A program made the position numbers and the translations under genes. A stretch of 64,000 nucleotides of DNA from Campylobacter devanensis (lineage in GTDB: Bacteria; Campylobacterota; Campylobacteria; Campylobacterales; Campylobacteraceae), in assembly GCF_002139915.1 (NCBI RefSeq), contig NZ_CP018788.1, positions 372,001-436,000 of the forward strand, given 5' to 3'. The notes under the pieces are model-generated. The model searched no databases and was not told the DNA's origin. It was given only the letters and a program-made list of their open reading frames with translations. Position 1 is the stretch's first letter; each line of letters begins with the position of its first letter. Positions 61,025-64,000 of the stretch are shown piece by piece.

Positions 61025-62217
61025 AATTACGACAATATCAAAGAGCCATTGATGAGAGCAATATCGTATCAAAAACTGATATAAATGGGATTATAACTTT
61101 TGTTAATGATGAGTTTTGTAAAATTAGTGGCTATTTAAGAGATGAGTTAATCGGACAATCGCATAATATCGTTCGTCATCCAGATGTGCCGGCTGAGTAT
61201 TTTAAACATCTTTGGGAGACGATTTTAAATAAAAAAATTTACAAAGGATTGATTAAAAATAGAACCAAAGATGGCAAAGCTGTTTATCTAAATACTACGA
61301 TTATCCCGATTTTAGATGATAATAATGAAATTGAGGAATTTGTGGCGATTCGTTATGATATTACTGAGATGATTGAGTTAAATGAAAGGCTTATGAGGGC
61401 GCAAAATGATTTGCGTAAGACTAAAAAATTAGTTGAACTAAATAGAGAACTAGAAGAGCGTGTAGCAATTGAGGTGGCTAAAAATGAAGAACAAAGTAAG
61501 TTAATGTTTCAGCAAAGCCGCCTAGCTAATATGGGTGAAATGCTGGCTAATATTTCACATCAGTGGCGTCAACCTTTACATGAGTTAAGTATAAATTTAT
61601 ATAAACTCAAACAAAGCACTAAAGAACCAAGCTCACAATTTATTGAGATTTATGAGCATTCAAAGGCTGTGATTAAAGGAATGAGTAGTATTATTGATAA
61701 CTTTAGAAATTTTTTTACTAATAATGGTGATGATGAAAGATTTTCTCTTAAAGATGCTGCTCAAGATGCGATTTTAATGCTAGAGAATACTTTTAAAAAT
61801 GCATCTATAAAACTCGAGATAGATATAGATGATAATATCTATATAGTAGGGCGTCAAAATGAGATGGCTCAGATATTTATAAATCTATTTTCAAATTCAA
61901 AAGATGCTTTTTTTCAGCATAATATAAAAGATAAGAGAGTAAATGTAAGAGCATATATTCAAAATGATACAAATCAACAGATCAAATATGCTATAATCAC
62001 GATTTTTGATAATGCTGGTGGGATAGAAGATAGTGTGAGTGATAAGTTATTTGATCCATATTTTACTACCAAGCACCCAAATGTAGGAACAGGTTTGGGG
62101 TTATATATTGTTAGGAGAATTGTGAGCAAATTACAAGGTCAAATTAGTGTAAGCAACCTTGAAAATGGCGCTTGCTTTGAAATTAAAATACCATTAAACG
62201 GAGATAATGATGAATGA
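61021..62217 (+). CDS. PAS-containing sensor histidine kinase (BumS-like)
   Basis: A 398-residue cytoplasmic kinase. An Aer-type PAS domain (about 10-115: GIITFVNDEFCKISGYLRDE, HPDVPAEYFKHLWETI), a coiled coil (about 118-160), an H-box with His180 in MLANISHQWRQPLHEL and an ATPase domain (NLFSNSKDAF as N-box, GTGLGLYIVRRIV as G-box). No membrane segment. By position before ccoN it matches C. jejuni Cj1492c, which I believe is BumS of the butyrate-responsive BumSR system. Overlaps the upstream gene by 4 nt and the regulator gene by 11 nt. Confidence 0.88.
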   Translation: MKLRQYQRAIDESNIVSKTDINGIITFVNDEFCKISGYLRDELIGQSHNIVRHPDVPAEYFKHLWETILNKKIYKGLIKNRTKDGKAVYLNTTIIPILDDNNEIEEFVAIRYDITEMIELNERLMRAQNDLRKTKKLVELNRELEERVAIEVAKNEEQSKLMFQQSRLANMGEMLANISHQWRQPLHELSINLYKLKQSTKEPSSQFIEIYEHSKAVIKGMSSIIDNFRNFFTNNGDDERFSLKDAAQDAILMLENTFKNASIKLEIDIDDNIYIVGRQNEMAQIFINLFSNSKDAFFQHNIKDKRVNVRAYIQNDTNQQIKYAIITIFDNAGGIEDSVSDKLFDPYFTTKHPNVGTGLGLYIVRRIVSKLQGQISVSNLENGACFEIKIPLNGDNDE

Positions 62218-62896
62218 TATACTAAAAAACCTAACTATTTTGTTTGTCGAAGATGAGGAGAAAATAAGAACTTCAATAGCTAATGTCATGGAGGATGTTT
62301 TTAAAAAGGTAATTGTAGCTGGAAATGGCGATGAAGGGCTAAAAAAATTTAAAAAATATAATCCAGATTTGGTTATTACAGATATTATAATGCCTATAAT
62401 GGATGGTTTAGAGATGGCTAAAGAGATTAAGTGCATATCTAGATTTACACCTGTTATGGTACTAAGTGCCTTTAGCCAAAAGGAGAGATTGCTAAGTGCG
62501 ATTGATGTAGGAATTGATAAATATTTAATTAAACCAATTGATATCGAAGAGTTATTTGATGCTATTTGTAAGCTTGCTAAAGAGAAAATTGGCGTAGCAT
62601 CTGAGATAGAGATTGGAAATGGATTTAAATTTAATAAAACCAAAAGAGTTCTAATAAATAGTGCTGGTGAGGAGATTGGGCTGACTAAAAAAGAGCTAGC
62701 ATTTGTAGCGATTTTAGCTCAAAGGATTGATACATTAGTCTTACACGAAGAGATTAAACAAAGCGTCTGGACAGGAGAGAAGGTAAGTGATGCAGCTATT
62801 AGAACCTTTATAAAAAGAATTCGTGATAAAGTTGGAGCGAATTTAATTAAGAATATCCCAGGTCTTGGCTATAAAATCACTACCAAAGATGAGTAA
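62207..62896 (+). CDS. OmpR-family response regulator (BumR-like)
   Basis: A 229-residue regulator: receiver domain (about 8-125) with LFVEDEEKIRTS, phosphoacceptor Asp59 in LVITDIIMPIMDG and Lys in KYLIKPID; winged helix DNA-binding domain (about 140-229) with GLTKKELAFVAILA and AIRTFIKRIRDKVG. Cognate partner of the kinase gene, which it overlaps by 11 nt. Two adjacent ATG codons (62207, 62210) can both start it. Followed by a terminator. Confidence 0.92.
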   Translation: MMNDILKNLTILFVEDEEKIRTSIANVMEDVFKKVIVAGNGDEGLKKFKKYNPDLVITDIIMPIMDGLEMAKEIKCISRFTPVMVLSAFSQKERLLSAIDVGIDKYLIKPIDIEELFDAICKLAKEKIGVASEIEIGNGFKFNKTKRVLINSAGEEIGLTKKELAFVAILAQRIDTLVLHEEIKQSVWTGEKVSDAAIRTFIKRIRDKVGANLIKNIPGLGYKITTKDE

Positions 62897-62940
62897 CTTT
62901 GTAAAACTATCTAAAATTTTAAAATTATCGGAGTTGCTTT

Positions 62941-62975
62941 AAAGTATGGTAACTCCATACTTTTATACTCTTTTT
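62941..62975 (+). terminator. Terminator after the two-component pair
   Basis: A 9-bp stem AAAGTATGG / CCATACTTT with a 5-nt loop and a T-rich tail (TATACTCTTTTT). It ends the long hisZ-to-regulator run before the ccoN promoter. Confidence 0.75.
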
Positions 62976-63041
62976 AAAATCTTTTAAATTAATTTTTGAT
63001 ATTTTTTCATTATTTTAAGTTAATTTATATTTTATTTACCA

Positions 63042-63047
63042 TATAAT
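63042..63047 (+). promoter_or_regulatory. -10 box for ccoN
   Basis: TATAAT in a T-rich run, 55 nt before the ccoN ATG; strong ribosome-binding site AGGAGGA at 63084-63090. Confidence 0.6.
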
Positions 63048-63096
63048 TAAAAGTATTTTTTTCAAAAAGATAACAAACTTTACAGGAGGACTTTTA

Positions 63097-64000
63097 ATGC
63101 AGCCAAGTAATGCATTGAACTACGACTATACAGTCGCTAAGTACTTCATGTTTACCACTATTATCTTTGGTATAGTTGGTATGGGTATCGGTACTTTGAT
63201 AGCTTTTCAAATGGCTTACCCAGACCTTAACTATCTAGCTGGTGAATATGGAACATTTAGCCGTCTTAGACCACTTCACACAAACGGTGTGATTTACGGA
63301 TTTATGTTGTCAGGTATTTTTGCTACCTGGTATTATATTGGACAAAGAGTGCTTAAAGTATCTATGAGCGAATCTAAATTTCTAATGTTCATAGGTAAGC
63401 TTCACTTCTGGCTATATGTATTGGTTATAGCTTTAGCTGTTGTAACTCTTTTTGCTGGTGTTTCTACATCTAAAGAGTACGCAGAGCTTGAGTGGCCAAT
63501 TGATATTATAGTTGTTGTTGTGTGGGTTTTATGGGGTGTTAGTATATTTGGATTAATTGGAATCCGCCGTGAAAAAACTCTATATATCTCTTTATGGTAT
63601 TACATTGCTACATTCCTTGGCGTAGCTATGCTATATCTATTTAACAATATGGAAGTACCTACACGTCTAGTATCTGGTATGGGTAGTTGGATCCACTCTG
63701 TATCTATGTATGCAGGTACAAATGATGCGCTAGTTCAATGGTGGTTTGGACACAATGCGGTTGCGTTTGTATTTACAGTTGCAATTATTGCTCAAATTTA
63801 TTACTTCCTACCAAAAGAGAGTGGTCAGCCAATCTTTTCATATAAGTTATCTCTATTCTCATTTTGGGGTTTAATGTTTGTATATCTTTGGGCTGGTGGT
63901 CACCACCTTATTTATTCTACTGTTCCAGATTGGATGCAGACTATGGGATCAATATTTTCTATAGTTCTTATCTTACCTAGTTGGGGTTCTGCTATCAATA
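63097..64000 (+). CDS. ccoN: cbb3-type cytochrome c oxidase subunit I (CcoN), 3' end outside window
   Basis: The first 301 codons of the catalytic subunit of the high-affinity cbb3 terminal oxidase, the main oxidase of microaerobic Campylobacter. Membrane segments begin near residue 18. Heme and copper ligands are visible: PLHTNGVIYGF for the low-spin heme histidine, QWWFGHNAVAF for a Cu-B histidine and WAGGHHLIYS for two more. Start ATG 63097 has an excellent Shine-Dalgarno. It would lead the ccoNOQP operon. Confidence 0.97.
   Translation, partial: MQPSNALNYDYTVAKYFMFTTIIFGIVGMGIGTLIAFQMAYPDLNYLAGEYGTFSRLRPLHTNGVIYGFMLSGIFATWYYIGQRVLKVSMSESKFLMFIGKLHFWLYVLVIALAVVTLFAGVSTSKEYAELEWPIDIIVVVVWVLWGVSIFGLIGIRREKTLYISLWYYIATFLGVAMLYLFNNMEVPTRLVSGMGSWIHSVSMYAGTNDALVQWWFGHNAVAFVFTVAIIAQIYYFLPKESGQPIFSYKLSLFSFWGLMFVYLWAGGHHLIYSTVPDWMQTMGSIFSIVLILPSWGSAIN

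Overview
The window is about 64 kb of an AT-rich epsilonproteobacterial chromosome. The 16S and 23S sequences, the gene order and the protein types all point to Campylobacter, probably near the fetus/hyointestinalis/lanienae group rather than C. jejuni itself; the species call is my inference. Long blocks follow the C. jejuni order as I remember it: tautomerase-bcp-queH-fabZ-lpxA-clpX-mreBC-carB; surE, lpxB, greA, lpxH-like; cheVAW-serB-tal; rplY-pth; trp operon followed by a CheX-like gene, fliN and a membrane protein; mlaA-mlaC-RND; purA-fliJ-motE-DUF507-carA-...-two-component pair-ccoN.

Layout. 1-5110 is an rRNA operon: the 3' part of 16S, tRNA-Ile(GAU), a 23S gene carrying a 141-nt intervening sequence, and 5S. 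5111-6790 is a decayed stretch with a frameshifted HAD-phosphatase remnant and a DprA-like remnant. 6792-16833 holds redox and queuosine genes, lipid and lipid A synthesis (fabZ, lpxA), clpX, mreB/mreC, carB and a short Sua5-like gene. 16826-19114 is a minus-strand operon surE-tcdA-NERD. 19194-22483 holds lpxB, greA, argC and an lpxH-like gene. 22476-26313 is the chemotaxis core cheV-cheA-cheW. 26323-31349 holds serB, tal, rplY, pth, nspC and flhB. 31578-36450 is a minus-strand run: CheX-like gene, fliN, membrane protein, dapD, ABC-F gene, thiS.

36559-43777 is the tryptophan operon (trpE-trpGD-trpF-trpB-trpA, minus strand). Between trpGD and trpF sits a two-gene type II restriction-modification system: a D12-type adenine methyltransferase and an endonuclease that matches the EcoRI family in its catalytic and recognition motifs. 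The junctions are seamless (ATGA overlap, 11-nt overlap, 8-nt gap), so the system should be transcribed and probably translated with the trp genes. This is the most unusual item in the window.

43910-48451 holds a TauE-type exporter, a Gly-rich lipoprotein and the molybdate regulator and transporter modE-modA-modC-modB. 48629-52353 is a lipid-trafficking trio mlaA-mlaC-RND. 52375-55535 holds a DUF4405 membrane protein, a BON lipoprotein and a membrane PAS protein with no output domain. 55545-62896 is a long plus-strand run: hisZ-like, purA, fliJ, motE-like, DUF507, carA, a second TauE-like gene and a histidine kinase/response regulator pair. The window ends inside ccoN (cbb3 oxidase subunit I).

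Several promoters with a clear TATAAT -10 box, a few terminator hairpins and some inverted repeats could be placed. I saw no CRISPR array, insertion sequence or prophage.
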